NCBI GenBank assembly: GCA_947631685.1
Contig: CANRMI010000006.1
Span: 1 to 64,000, forward strand
Direction of reading: 5' to 3'
DNA from: an uncultured Lachnospiraceae bacterium
Lineage (GTDB): Bacteria > Bacillota > Clostridia > Lachnospirales > Lachnospiraceae
Length of the DNA stretch: 64,000 nucleotides
The position numbers and the translations under genes were made by a program. Of the stretch, positions 33,066 through 44,701 are shown in pieces (position 1 is the first letter of the stretch; each line of letters starts with the position of its first letter). The notes below the pieces were generated by a model. It saw only the letters and a program-made list of their open reading frames with translations. It did not search any database and was not told the DNA's origin.

Positions 33066-33611
33066 GTGAGGATTTTATTGACATCCGGCGAAACCATGTC
33101 CAGGCTCTTCGATTTGGACTGGCAGCTTATCGCGGATTCCGTATTGTCCATGATCGCTGTGCTGGCGCTGTTTGTGGCACTGTCCTATCTGCTTTTTGAT
33201 CCCGTGCGTAAAATGCTGGCGGGAAGAAGCGAAAAAATAGCGGGAGAGCTGGCGCAGGCGGAGCAGGATATGACGGAAGCCAAGGCCATGAAAGAAGAAT
33301 ACGAGGCAAAGCTGCGGGATATACAGAAGGAGGCAGACGGTATTCTGGCGGAAGCCAGGAAGAAGGCCATGCTGAATGAGACGCAGATCGTCGGGGAGGC
33401 CCGGCAGGAGGCGGCCCGTATTATGGACAGGGCCCGCGTGGAGGCCGAACTGGAGAAGCAGAAGGCAGCGGATGAAGTAAAGAAAGAGATGATCGCGATC
33501 GCATCCATGATAGCCGGAAAGGTTGTGTCGGGTGCCATTGATACAACGGTGCAGGAAAGGCTCGTGGATGAAACCTTGCGCGAGATGGGTGAGAGCACAT
33601 GGCTAAGCTAG
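33066..33611 (+). CDS. atpF: ATP synthase F0 subunit b
   Basis: This 181-aa peripheral stalk subunit has one N-terminal transmembrane helix (about 20-42) and a long charged helix to the C-terminus, rich in E, K, A and R, that dimerises and holds F1. GTG at 33066 is chosen because AAGGAGG lies 8 nt upstream; a TTG at 33060 is too close to it and an ATG at 33096 has no site. Its end overlaps atpH by 13 nt, consistent with coupling. Confidence 0.93.
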   Translation: MRILLTSGETMSRLFDLDWQLIADSVLSMIAVLALFVALSYLLFDPVRKMLAGRSEKIAGELAQAEQDMTEAKAMKEEYEAKLRDIQKEADGILAEARKKAMLNETQIVGEARQEAARIMDRARVEAELEKQKAADEVKKEMIAIASMIAGKVVSGAIDTTVQERLVDETLREMGESTWLS

Positions 33612-34147
33612 TGGAAAAGGTATATGGCGAGGCATTGTTCGAACTGGCTTGCGAGAGCGGCAGAACGGAAGAACTGCTGCGGGAAGCGGAAGCGGTAAAG
33701 GAGATCCTTTCCGCGAATCCTGACTTTGAAAAACTGATGTTAAATCCGGCAGTTTCTCACGAAGAAAAGGAAAAAGTACTGGGAGAAGTCTGGAAGGAGC
33801 GCGTCAGCCGGGAAATATACGGAACCATGTGCCTGCTGCTGCAAAAGGAGCATTATAAACAGCTTCCTCTGGTGCTGGAGTATTTTATTTCCAGGATCAG
33901 GGAGAAGGAAAAGATCGGGATCGCTTTTGTGAAAACGGCGGTTCCCCTTTCCAAAGCGCAGAAAGCGAAAGTGGAGAAGCGGCTTTTGGAAACTACGGAT
34001 TACCGCTCCTTTGAAATGCGCTATGAGGTGGATGAAACCCTGCTGGGCGGCATGGTGATCCGTATCGGTGACAGAGTGGTGGACAGCAGCATCCGTACGA
34101 AATTGGAGAATTTGAGCAGACAGTTATATCAGACTAAGCTGCAGTGA
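33599..34147 (+). CDS. atpH: ATP synthase F1 subunit delta
   Basis: This 182-aa subunit links the b stalk to the top of F1. The N-terminal six-helix domain starts KVYGEALFELACESG. The C-terminal part has TAVPLSKAQKAKVEKRL and the end LLGGMVIRIGDRVVDSSIR, which are the family signature. It overlaps atpF by 13 nt and precedes atpA by 32 nt. Confidence 0.96.
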   Translation: MAKLVEKVYGEALFELACESGRTEELLREAEAVKEILSANPDFEKLMLNPAVSHEEKEKVLGEVWKERVSREIYGTMCLLLQKEHYKQLPLVLEYFISRIREKEKIGIAFVKTAVPLSKAQKAKVEKRLLETTDYRSFEMRYEVDETLLGGMVIRIGDRVVDSSIRTKLENLSRQLYQTKLQ

Positions 34148-34173
34148 TGCAGAAAATGAAGGAAAGGTGTTAA

Positions 34174-35691
<1,518 letters not shown>

Positions 35692-35706
35692 GAAGGGTGA
35701 TACATT

Positions 35707-36567
35707 ATGGCATCCATGCGGGATATTAAACGCCGTAAGGGCAGTATACAGAGCACCCAGCAGATTACGAAGGCCATGAAACTGGTGTCCACGGTCAAGC
35801 TGCAGCGGGCCAGGCAAAATGCGGAGCGTTCCCGGGATTATTTTACCGGTATGTACGAGACGGTCACTTCCATTTTGGCGAAAACCGCGGGCATGAGGCA
35901 TCCCTATCTGGACGGAAGCGCTTCCGGCAAAAAGGCGGTAGTGGTCATGACTTCCAACAGAGGACTGGCAGGGGGATATAATTCCAATGTGGTGAAGCTG
36001 GTTACCAGAGGAGGCTTCTCCAAGGAAGAAACCGTTATCTACGCGGTAGGGAAAAAGGGCCGTGACGCGCTGGCAAGAGCCGGGTATGAGATCGCCGCGG
36101 ACCTGTCCGAGATCGCGGAGGAACCGGCCTATCCGGACGCTATGCGGCTTTCCGGAGACTTGCTGGATGCTTTCGCGAAAGGCGAGATCGGCGAGATCTA
36201 TATGGCCTATACCAAATTTAAAAATACGGTGAGTCATGTGCCTACGCTGTTAAAGCTTCTGCCGGTAGAAGTGCCGGAGGGCAGGGAGGAGCAGGCAGCG
36301 GAAAGCAGCGCTCCTATGAATTTTGAAATGGAGGATGAAGAGGCTTTGAACCTGCTGATCCCCAAATATGTGACCAGTCTGATCTACGGAGGGCTGGTAG
36401 AGGCCGCGGCCAGTGAAAACGGTGCCAGGATGCAGGCGATGGATTCGGCTACCGGGAATGCGGAGGAGATGATCTCCAAGCTTTCCCTGCAGTACAACAG
36501 AGCAAGACAGAGTTCCATCACGCAGGAACTGACGGAGATCATAGCGGGCGCAAATGCGATAACCTAA
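35707..36567 (+). CDS. atpG: ATP synthase F1 subunit gamma
   Basis: This 286-aa subunit is the central rotating shaft. Both long terminal helices are present: MRDIKRRKGSIQSTQQITKA at the start and MISKLSLQYNRARQSSITQE at the end. The Rossmann-like middle has VVVMTSNRGLAGGYN. Length matches the family. It lies 15 nt after atpA and 27 nt before atpD. Confidence 0.97.
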   Translation: MASMRDIKRRKGSIQSTQQITKAMKLVSTVKLQRARQNAERSRDYFTGMYETVTSILAKTAGMRHPYLDGSASGKKAVVVMTSNRGLAGGYNSNVVKLVTRGGFSKEETVIYAVGKKGRDALARAGYEIAADLSEIAEEPAYPDAMRLSGDLLDAFAKGEIGEIYMAYTKFKNTVSHVPTLLKLLPVEVPEGREEQAAESSAPMNFEMEDEEALNLLIPKYVTSLIYGGLVEAAASENGARMQAMDSATGNAEEMISKLSLQYNRARQSSITQELTEIIAGANAIT

Positions 36568-37992
<1,425 letters not shown>

Positions 37993-38000
37993 GAGCGGCT

Positions 38001-38396
38001 ATGGAACAGTTTAAATTGCGGATCATCACCCCTGACAGAGTGTTTTATGAGGGGGATGCGGAAATGGTGGAATTTAATACCACCGAAGGAGAGATCGGAA
38101 TACTGCCGGGCCACATTCCCATGACGGTGATTGTAAAGCCGGGGATCCTGACTATTACGGAAAAAGAAGATTCCAAAGAGGCCGCGCTGCATGCGGGATT
38201 TGCGGAGATCCTGCCGGAAGGAGTCACCATACTGGCGGAGATCATAGAATGGCCTGGTGAAATTGATGAAGCCAGAGCGGAAGCGGCAAAACGCAGGGCA
38301 GAGGAGAGGATCCGGGAAAATACCCCGGAAACGGACATGGCCAGGGCGGAAGCAGCTCTGCTGCGTGCTATAGCCAGGATCAATGTACTGAAATAA
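38001..38396 (+). CDS. atpC: ATP synthase F1 subunit epsilon
   Basis: This 131-aa subunit sits on the gamma shaft and inhibits ATP hydrolysis. The N-terminal beta sandwich holds FNTTEGEIGILPGHIPM, and a C-terminal two-helix domain (about 90-131, rich in A, R and E) is present, so inhibition by the extended helices is possible. A terminator follows 10 nt after the stop and ends the operon. Confidence 0.96.
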   Translation: MEQFKLRIITPDRVFYEGDAEMVEFNTTEGEIGILPGHIPMTVIVKPGILTITEKEDSKEAALHAGFAEILPEGVTILAEIIEWPGEIDEARAEAAKRRAEERIRENTPETDMARAEAALLRAIARINVLK

Positions 38397-38405
38397 GAAA
38401 TCGCG

Positions 38406-38440
38406 TGTCACAGGCCGAAAGCCTGTGACATTTCTTTTTT
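38406..38440 (+). terminator. Terminator of the ATP synthase operon
   Basis: A 10-bp perfect stem TGTCACAGGC/GCCTGTGACA with a CGAAA loop is followed by TTTCTTTTTTT. Confidence 0.96.
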
Positions 38441-38483
38441 TGGCTGCATATCTTATGGAAAAGGAGAAAGCAGAGGACAGCCG

Positions 38484-38897
38484 ATGAATTATCAGCACAG
38501 GATACTGCCGTATTACATGTCCGGCTCCATGCCTTATTTTATGAATGAAGAAGACAGCGTCAGGCGGGATCTGGAATATTTGCAGCAGCTTTACCCTGCA
38601 CAGGTAAAAAGGCTCCAGACCAGAGTATCCGATATTCTGGATAAAATGGATTATGAAGGCAGCCTGATCTATGATGAATATCCGGATAAATGGCAGCTTT
38701 ACCGCCTGAAAGATTCCGTCGTCACCGTACTCAGACAGGAAGAAAACCGTGAGGATGAAGGGGCTTTGGGGGAGGAGGCTGTAAAGGAAGATACTCCGGA
38801 AAAATGGGAATGGATCGGGGATATGGTACAGGTTTTGATATATTATGAGATTTACCGGAGAAGACATGGAGGCAGACGGGGTTTCCTAAAATTTTAG
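38484..38897 (+). CDS. Uncharacterised 137-aa protein
   Basis: I do not recognise a family. The 137-aa product has an aromatic start (NYQHRILPYYMSGSMPYFM), then a helical region (about 24-62, DLEYLQQLYPAQVKRLQTRV) and an acidic stretch near 85-105, ending in basic residues (YRRRHGGRRG). It has no signal peptide or transmembrane segment. The first part looks like proteins in Lachnospiraceae with no assigned role. It starts 44 nt after the atp terminator, with GGAGAAAGCAGAGGA upstream. Confidence 0.72.
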   Translation: MNYQHRILPYYMSGSMPYFMNEEDSVRRDLEYLQQLYPAQVKRLQTRVSDILDKMDYEGSLIYDEYPDKWQLYRLKDSVVTVLRQEENREDEGALGEEAVKEDTPEKWEWIGDMVQVLIYYEIYRRRHGGRRGFLKF

Positions 38898-38924
38898 TTG
38901 AGGTTTTGGAACAAAGCCAGTACA

Positions 38925-38979
38925 ATATAGTCATAGTGCCGCGGTGTTCAGAAATGGCCCAAAGCAGCTATGACTATAT
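38925..38979 (+). promoter_or_regulatory. 12-bp inverted repeat before the methyltransferase gene
   Basis: ATATAGTCATAG (38925-38936) and CTATGACTATAT (38968-38979) form a perfect 12-bp inverted repeat with a 31-bp spacer. It ends 21 bp before the methyltransferase ATG. It could be an operator pair or an RNA hairpin; there is no T run for a terminator. Confidence 0.5.
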
Positions 38980-38999
38980 CAATATGAGGCTATACTTAT

Positions 39000-40160
39000 A
39001 TGGAAGAGTTAAAAGCGCTGTTGGAAGAAGCGATAAATGAAAACTTACAGAACCTGATCTTAAGCAATCCTTCCCGGCCTGAGCTGGGCAGCAAGGCAAG
39101 CGCCAGGCCGCTGCGGTTAAAGGGCGGGATGTGCTTTCAGGTAACTCTGTACCGGGACAACAAGGTATTTCACTATAATGCGGACAGGGAGGAGACAGTG
39201 GAGCGTCTCTTAGCGCTTTTGCGGGAAAATTTCAGACAGGCTGAAGTGGAGAGCGGCGGCTGGAGAGCGGTGGCCCTGATCAGTAAAAAGGGAAAGGTGA
39301 CCGTGAAAAAGAAAAGGCGCAGGGAAGCGGAAGGAAAAACATTGGCAGAAAGCGGCAATGGCGCGGGCATGGAGCATAACAGAACCAGACATTATATTCT
39401 GGAAGAGGGGCGCCCGGTGGACTTGGGCGTGCAGACGCTGGAAGGACGTGTGGTAAAGGCAAAATACAATAAATTCAGGCAGATCAACCGCTATCTGGAA
39501 TTTATCGAAGATGTCCTGAAAAAGCTGCCGGATGGAGGACCGCTCTTTATTATTGATTTCGGATGCGGGAAGTCCTATCTGACCTTTGCCATGTACTACT
39601 ATCTCCATGAGCTGAGGCGGTATGAAACGGAGATCGTGGGACTGGACCTGAAAGCGGATGTGATCGCGGACTGCAATGCCCTGGCCGTAAAGTACGGTTA
39701 CAGAGGCCTGCATTTTGAACAGGGAGATATTGGGAGCTATACCTGCAGCCGCAGGGTGGACATGGTGGTCAGTCTCCATGCCTGCGATACGGCTACGGAC
39801 TATGCGCTGGAGAAGGCCATCCGTTGGAACGCGAAAGTCATTCTGGCGGTTCCCTGCTGTCAGCATGAAGTCAACAGGCAGATCCAAAACCGGGAACTGG
39901 CACCCCTTTTGAAATACGGGCTGCTCAAGGAGCGTATGGCTGCTCTGGCAACAGACGCGATCAGGGCCGGGCTGCTGGAGGAAATGGGATACGAAACCCA
40001 GATCCTGGAGTTCATCGACATGGAGCACACGCCTAAAAACCTTTTGATACGGGCGGTAAAGCGGGAGGGGATGAGGCCGGGAAACGGCAGCGTCCGTAAG
40101 CTGGCGGATTTTCTGCATGTGAAAACTACGCTGCAGAAGCTTTTGGAGGAGGAACCTTAA
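39000..40160 (+). CDS. Class I SAM-dependent methyltransferase
   Basis: This 386-aa protein has an N-terminal region (about 1-125) of unknown fold and a Rossmann-type methyltransferase domain (about 145-380). The SAM-binding motif I is FIIDFGCGKSYLT near 183-195; a second motif VGLDLKAD follows. VVSLHACDTATD and VPCCQHEVNRQ are typical of the METTL25/RRNAD1-type family (Methyltransf_32). The target is unknown. The Shine-Dalgarno site is weak (GAGG) and the 12-bp inverted repeat lies just ahead. Its stop is 1 nt from the TTG start of the next gene. Confidence 0.86.
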   Translation: MEELKALLEEAINENLQNLILSNPSRPELGSKASARPLRLKGGMCFQVTLYRDNKVFHYNADREETVERLLALLRENFRQAEVESGGWRAVALISKKGKVTVKKKRRREAEGKTLAESGNGAGMEHNRTRHYILEEGRPVDLGVQTLEGRVVKAKYNKFRQINRYLEFIEDVLKKLPDGGPLFIIDFGCGKSYLTFAMYYYLHELRRYETEIVGLDLKADVIADCNALAVKYGYRGLHFEQGDIGSYTCSRRVDMVVSLHACDTATDYALEKAIRWNAKVILAVPCCQHEVNRQIQNRELAPLLKYGLLKERMAALATDAIRAGLLEEMGYETQILEFIDMEHTPKNLLIRAVKREGMRPGNGSVRKLADFLHVKTTLQKLLEEEP

Positions 40161-40161
40161 T

Positions 40162-42702
40162 TTGAAAAAAACGGTTGTGAAGGCGCTCATAAAAGGAATT
40201 GTCCTGGGCCTGACCTTTTTCGCCGCGCTGTTTGTCATCAGCGGTATCATGAATCAGGGGAATCACGATATGACCATGGAAATGCCGGAAGCGGAATTCC
40301 CTGTGATATACATGGGAATGGACGGGCAGCGCTATAACGAGCTTCACGGCTACGCGCAGGAAATGGATACCGCCTATATGCGGGAAACCATTACCGCATT
40401 GAATGACGCGCGCTCCGCTGATTTTGAAATTAAGACTTACGGGCAGGCGATTCAGGATATTTCTTATGAGATCAGGAGTGTGGACGGAGAGCGCCTGATA
40501 GAGAATACCCAGGTGACGGAGTATACCGGGGAGGGGGATAAGCTGACAGGCGTAATAACGGTGAAGGATCTGATTGAGCAGAACACCGAGTACGCCATGA
40601 TACTGTTTTTGCGGACCAAACAGGGACAGGTGATTCACTACTATACCCGCATGGTGTGGGCACCGGAATTTCATCTTGCGGAAAAATTGGCCTTTGCGAT
40701 AGAGTTCCACGAAAAGAGTTTTGACAGGGAAGCGGTCAAAGATCTGGCAAAATATATGGAGAGCAATTCCGAAGGGGACAATTCCACCCTGCACAGAGTG
40801 GACATTCACAGCAGCTTAAATCAGGTGGCCTGGGGAAATCTTTCGGTAAAGCAGGAGGGGGAAGCGGTCTTTAACGTAACGGAGTTAGCCTCTCAGACTG
40901 CCAGCGTCACAGGGAATTATCTGGTGTCCACTGTGGACGAAGACGGAGAGAAAACTTATTTCTATGTGGAGGAATATTACCGGCTGCGCTATACGCCGGA
41001 CAGGATCTATCTGCTGGACTATGTACGGAACATGAACACGCTCGTAGATGAAAAGAGCGCTATCTATGTAAACGACAAGATCATGCTGGGAGTCGCGGAG
41101 GAAGCGCTGCCCCTTTACGAAAGCGAGGACGGCAATGTATTTGCCTTTGTCATGCAGAACAGGCTTTACAGCTACAATGTCACCACCAATAAAATGGCGG
41201 TGATCTTTGGCTTTTACGACAAGGAACACATGGATGCCAGAACCCTTTACAACCGCCATACCATCAAAGTATTGGATATTGATGAGGGAGGAAACATCCA
41301 TTTCGCGGTGTACGGTTATATGAACAGGGGAAGGCATGAGGGGGAAGTGGGCGTCCAGATCTGCTTTTATGACAGTGCGCTCAATACCATTGAAGAGGAA
41401 CTGTATATTCCCTATGATGGAACCTACCAGATCTTGCGCGCGGAGGTAGAACAGCTGCTGTATCTGAACAGGGAGGAATACCTGTATGTATTTTTGGAGG
41501 GCTCCGTATACGAGGTGAATCTGCGGGAAAGAAGCGGGAGCCGGATATTGACGGTAAAGCAGGACGAAAGTATGCGGGTATCGGACAGCAACAAGATGCT
41601 GGTCTGGCAGAACGGCGACAGTATTTACGAGGCTGAACAGCTGATCCTGATGGATCTGAGCACCAGAGAGAGAAGAGAGATAAACGCCGGCGCTAAAGAC
41701 TATATTCTGCCTCTCGGCTTCATGGGGGAGGATCTGGTTTATGGCTTGGCTAAAAAAGAGGATGTGGCGGCGGACAGTGCGGGAAACATTCTTTTCCCCA
41801 TGTATGGAGTTTATATCCGCAACGCGGCCGGAGAGATCTTAAAGTCCTACAGGCAGGAAAATATTTATATTGAAAGCTGTTCCCTGCAGAACAACCAGAT
41901 CACATTGGAGAGGCTGCAGCGAAAGGAAGACGGCACATATACCGCGGCAGCTCCGGACTATATCATGAACAATTCCGCTGCGGATACGGGCAAAAACAAG
42001 ATCACGACGGTAATTACCGAAAGCTACGGAAAATTTGTGCAGATAGAGGTCAGCCAGAATATTGATGCCAAAACCATTCAGATCCTGACACCAAAAGAAG
42101 TGGTGTACGAAGGCGGCAGGAGCCTCTCCTCCATAGAGAGGGATGAGAATGGCAGGTATTATGTGTATGCGCCTGACGGGACTACCGCGGTGTACTACAA
42201 TCCCGCGAGAGCGGTCAGCCTGGCGGACCAGTGGTCGGGCGTGGTGGTGGATGAGGCCGGCGCGTATGTGTGGATAAAAGGAAACAGGGCCCTGCGGAAT
42301 CAGATCATGGCGATCAAGGCCGCGTCCGTTACGGAAGAGCAGGGCAGTCTGGCAGTCTGTCTGGACACGATGCTGCTGTATGAGGGCATTGTAAAAAATG
42401 CGGGCTATCTGCTCTCCACCGGGGAAACCGCTTATTCCATACTGCAAAACAATCTGGAAGGCGCACAGGTATTGGAACTGGATGGCTGTTCCCTGGATGC
42501 GGTATTGTATTATGTGAACAAGGATATTCCGGTGCTGGCCTGCTTGAAAGGCGGAGAAGCAGTGGTTATAGTCGGTTTCAACGAGTACAATGTGCTGTTT
42601 ATGGATCCGCAGAAGGGGAGCATTGAAAAAAAGGGGAAAAATGACGCTTCCGCATGGCTGGAAGAAAACGGGAATTTCTTTATTACCTACAGCAGAAAAT
42701 AA
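40162..42702 (+). CDS. Large exported protein with a C39-like, probably inactive C-terminal domain
   Basis: This 846-aa protein has an N-terminal membrane anchor (about 8-30, IKGIVLGLTFFAALFVISGI) and a large extracytoplasmic part rich in beta strands (about 290-620), which may form a propeller-like fold. Residues about 715-846 resemble peptidase C39-like domains: a PVLACLKGGEAVVIVGF stretch and a MDPQKG motif where the family has a His then DP. The expected His is Glu here and the family Cys position seems to be Ser, so the domain is probably not a protease. The start is TTG, with GGAGGAGG upstream. Function is unknown; it precedes a MATE transporter. Confidence 0.72.
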   Translation: MKKTVVKALIKGIVLGLTFFAALFVISGIMNQGNHDMTMEMPEAEFPVIYMGMDGQRYNELHGYAQEMDTAYMRETITALNDARSADFEIKTYGQAIQDISYEIRSVDGERLIENTQVTEYTGEGDKLTGVITVKDLIEQNTEYAMILFLRTKQGQVIHYYTRMVWAPEFHLAEKLAFAIEFHEKSFDREAVKDLAKYMESNSEGDNSTLHRVDIHSSLNQVAWGNLSVKQEGEAVFNVTELASQTASVTGNYLVSTVDEDGEKTYFYVEEYYRLRYTPDRIYLLDYVRNMNTLVDEKSAIYVNDKIMLGVAEEALPLYESEDGNVFAFVMQNRLYSYNVTTNKMAVIFGFYDKEHMDARTLYNRHTIKVLDIDEGGNIHFAVYGYMNRGRHEGEVGVQICFYDSALNTIEEELYIPYDGTYQILRAEVEQLLYLNREEYLYVFLEGSVYEVNLRERSGSRILTVKQDESMRVSDSNKMLVWQNGDSIYEAEQLILMDLSTRERREINAGAKDYILPLGFMGEDLVYGLAKKEDVAADSAGNILFPMYGVYIRNAAGEILKSYRQENIYIESCSLQNNQITLERLQRKEDGTYTAAAPDYIMNNSAADTGKNKITTVITESYGKFVQIEVSQNIDAKTIQILTPKEVVYEGGRSLSSIERDENGRYYVYAPDGTTAVYYNPARAVSLADQWSGVVVDEAGAYVWIKGNRALRNQIMAIKAASVTEEQGSLAVCLDTMLLYEGIVKNAGYLLSTGETAYSILQNNLEGAQVLELDGCSLDAVLYYVNKDIPVLACLKGGEAVVIVGFNEYNVLFMDPQKGSIEKKGKNDASAWLEENGNFFITYSRK

Positions 42703-42733
42703 AATGGGAGATTTCCCATAGTAAGGACAAAGC

Positions 42734-44137
42734 ATGTTATCTGTAGACACTGCCAAGGAAAGTACATCTGAATATAAGAAAATGACACAGGCGCCGGTTT
42801 TTGGACTGGTGCTCAGGCTGTCCGTTCCCACTACTTTTAGTATGCTGATCACTTCGGTCTACAATCTGGCGGACACGTATTTTGTATCCTCGCTGGGGAA
42901 TTCCGCCACCGGCGCAGTGGGCGTGGTCTACGCGATCCAGTCTGTGATCCAGGCGGTGGGCTATGGATTCGGTATGGGAGCGCAGAGCCTGATCTCCCGC
43001 AGACTGGGGGAGCAGAAAAACGAAGAGGCCAATCTGTACGCTTCCTCAGGGTTTACGGCGGCTTTTCTCGTAGGTCTGCTGATCATGGCCGGCGGCTTGT
43101 TTCAGCTGCCGCGCCTGATGCGTTTCTTTGGCGCAACGGATACGGCCCTCCCGTTAGCCTGTGATTACGGCTTTTGGATATTGTTAGGCGCGCCGATTTT
43201 TTGCTCCTCTTTTGTGCTGAATAATATTCTGCGGGCAGAGGGCAGGGCGGCCTTATCCATGGTCGGGCTTTGCAGCGGCGGGATTCTCAATATCGGCCTG
43301 GACGCGCTGTTCATTTTCGGATTCCGGATGGGTGTTTCCGGAGCGGCTATCGCCACGATGCTCAGCCAGATATTTTCTTTTCTGATCCTGCTGTCATTTT
43401 TCCTGCTGAAAATGTCCGTAGTGGAGATCAACCCTTTTCGGACCAGCCGCCGGTTCATGGATTATCTCACAATCTTTCGGGTGGGGCTGCCCACGGTTTT
43501 CAGGCAGAGCCTGGGAAGCGTCGCCACCACGCTTTTGAATGTTGCGGTCCGGCCCTATGGGGACGCTGCTATGTCCGCGGTGAGTATCGCGAACAAGATA
43601 TACATGCTGCTGCGCAGTATGCTCATCGGAGTGGGGCAGGGCTTTCAACCCGTTGCCGGATATAATTTTGGGGCGAAGCTGTATGGCAGGGTGCGGAAAG
43701 CCTTTTATTCCGCGATTTTTATGGGGACGGTCTACGGAGTGTCCATAGCGGCTATTCTCTTTGGGTTCTCCGGGAGGATCATGGGACTGTTCCGGCCGGG
43801 AGATACCCAGGTCATAGAGATTGGCGGGCAGATGCTGCGGTATCTCAGCCTGTCTCTGCCGGTTCTGGGATATTCCACCTTTGTCAACCAGCTGTATCAG
43901 TCGCTGGGATTTGTGGCTCCGGCAACATTTCTGGCTTCCTGCCGGCAGGGCATTTTCTTTATTCCGCTCATTCTGCTTCTGCCCGCCCATATGGGATTGA
44001 CCGGTATCCAGCTGACGCAGGCGTTAGCCGATCTGTTTACGTTTGTGATTTCCGTTCCCTTTCATGTGCTGATCCTGAAGCGTCATATCGGGGCTTTGGC
44101 GGAAGAAAGATCCGCCCGGCGTATTTCTGAAGGGTGA
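42734..44137 (+). CDS. MATE family efflux transporter
   Basis: This 467-aa membrane protein has 12 predicted helices in two halves. The first half starts RLSVPTTFSMLITSVYNLAD and the second has FRVGLPTVFRQSLGSVATT and GQGFQPVAGYNFGAK, all typical of the DinF/NorM-like MATE family. MATE proteins expel drugs or metabolites using Na+ or H+. The substrate is not known. Its 3' end overlaps the convergent queT gene by 101 nt. The gene is close to the large exported protein gene (31-nt gap). Confidence 0.93.
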   Translation: MLSVDTAKESTSEYKKMTQAPVFGLVLRLSVPTTFSMLITSVYNLADTYFVSSLGNSATGAVGVVYAIQSVIQAVGYGFGMGAQSLISRRLGEQKNEEANLYASSGFTAAFLVGLLIMAGGLFQLPRLMRFFGATDTALPLACDYGFWILLGAPIFCSSFVLNNILRAEGRAALSMVGLCSGGILNIGLDALFIFGFRMGVSGAAIATMLSQIFSFLILLSFFLLKMSVVEINPFRTSRRFMDYLTIFRVGLPTVFRQSLGSVATTLLNVAVRPYGDAAMSAVSIANKIYMLLRSMLIGVGQGFQPVAGYNFGAKLYGRVRKAFYSAIFMGTVYGVSIAAILFGFSGRIMGLFRPGDTQVIEIGGQMLRYLSLSLPVLGYSTFVNQLYQSLGFVAPATFLASCRQGIFFIPLILLLPAHMGLTGIQLTQALADLFTFVISVPFHVLILKRHIGALAEERSARRISEG

Positions 44138-44582
44138 ACAGCAGGAGCATACCCAAAACGCCGCAGGAAATGATCTCCCCGATGGTTACGGTAATAAAGT
44201 CAAACCAGATAGGGCCCAGGCCGTAAGCGAAGTACAGTACGGGGGGAATGATCAGGGCGTTGGCCGCGATGGGCGGCAGGGGAGCCAGCCATTTATTGCG
44301 GCGCAGCAGGTATGTGAGGATGGCGCCTGTCAGAGTCGCCAGGGAGCCGAAAACAATATCGGGCAGAGCGGCACCGGTGAGCAGATTGGCAAGCAGACAG
44401 CCTGCGAACAATCCCGGTATGGCGGCCGGAGTGAAATAGGGCAGAATGGTCAGGGCCTCAGAAAAGCGCACCTGAATCGCGCCGGAAGCGATGCCGAGCA
44501 GATTGGCTATAAAAGTCAGCACCACATAAAGAGCGGCTGTCATAGCCGCATGTGTCAGAAACAGAACTCTTCTTTGAATCAT
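44037..44582 (-). CDS. queT: Queuosine precursor transporter QueT
   Basis: This 181-aa membrane protein is a substrate-binding (S) component of an energy-coupling factor transporter for the queuosine precursor preQ1 or relatives. About five helices are visible; family segments are GAIQVRFSEALTILPYF and ITVTIGEIISCGVLG. The start at 44582 has AAGGAGA upstream. An upstream frame reaching to 44693 has no site and would cover the riboswitch. A promoter and probable preQ1 riboswitch lie directly ahead. The gene's end runs 101 nt into the convergent MATE gene. Confidence 0.92.
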   Translation of the reverse strand: MIQRRVLFLTHAAMTAALYVVLTFIANLLGIASGAIQVRFSEALTILPYFTPAAIPGLFAGCLLANLLTGAALPDIVFGSLATLTGAILTYLLRRNKWLAPLPPIAANALIIPPVLYFAYGLGPIWFDFITVTIGEIISCGVLGMLLLFTLQKYAGRIFLPPKPRYDASGSAHERERKSQT

Positions 44583-44591
44583 TTGTATTTT

Positions 44592-44658
44592 CTCCTTAGT
44601 TTTGTTTTTTAGCCGTCTGAGAAGACGGTTCGGTGAGGATGGTTTCGAACTCACCGCA
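44592..44658 (-). promoter_or_regulatory. Probable preQ1 riboswitch before queT
   Basis: On the minus strand the transcript begins about 2 nt before CGGTGAG, which pairs with CTCACCG (44650-44656 with 44631-44637) around a 12-nt loop TTCGAAACCATC. A second hairpin, CCGTC/GACGG (44613-44628), follows, then the A-rich stretch CTAAAAAACAAAACTAAGGAG that merges with the Shine-Dalgarno site. The CTAAGGAG part can pair with the first loop, as in preQ1 pseudoknots of the queT-linked type. Class (III-like) is inference from position and shape. Confidence 0.6.
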
Positions 44659-44664
44659 AGCAAT

Positions 44665-44693
44665 ATCATAGCACAGGCAGGAGCGGAACGCAA
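44665..44693 (-). promoter_or_regulatory. queT promoter
   Basis: On the minus strand TTGCGT (44688-44693) and TATGAT (44665-44670) are 17 bp apart. The predicted start lies just before the first riboswitch stem. Confidence 0.65.
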
Positions 44694-44701
44694 CCGATCT
44701 T

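Noticed and set aside
42703..42718. Terminator after the 846-aa gene
   Set aside because: ATGGGA/TCCCAT can pair, but the stem is only 6 bp with no T run behind it, and the MATE gene starts a few bases later.
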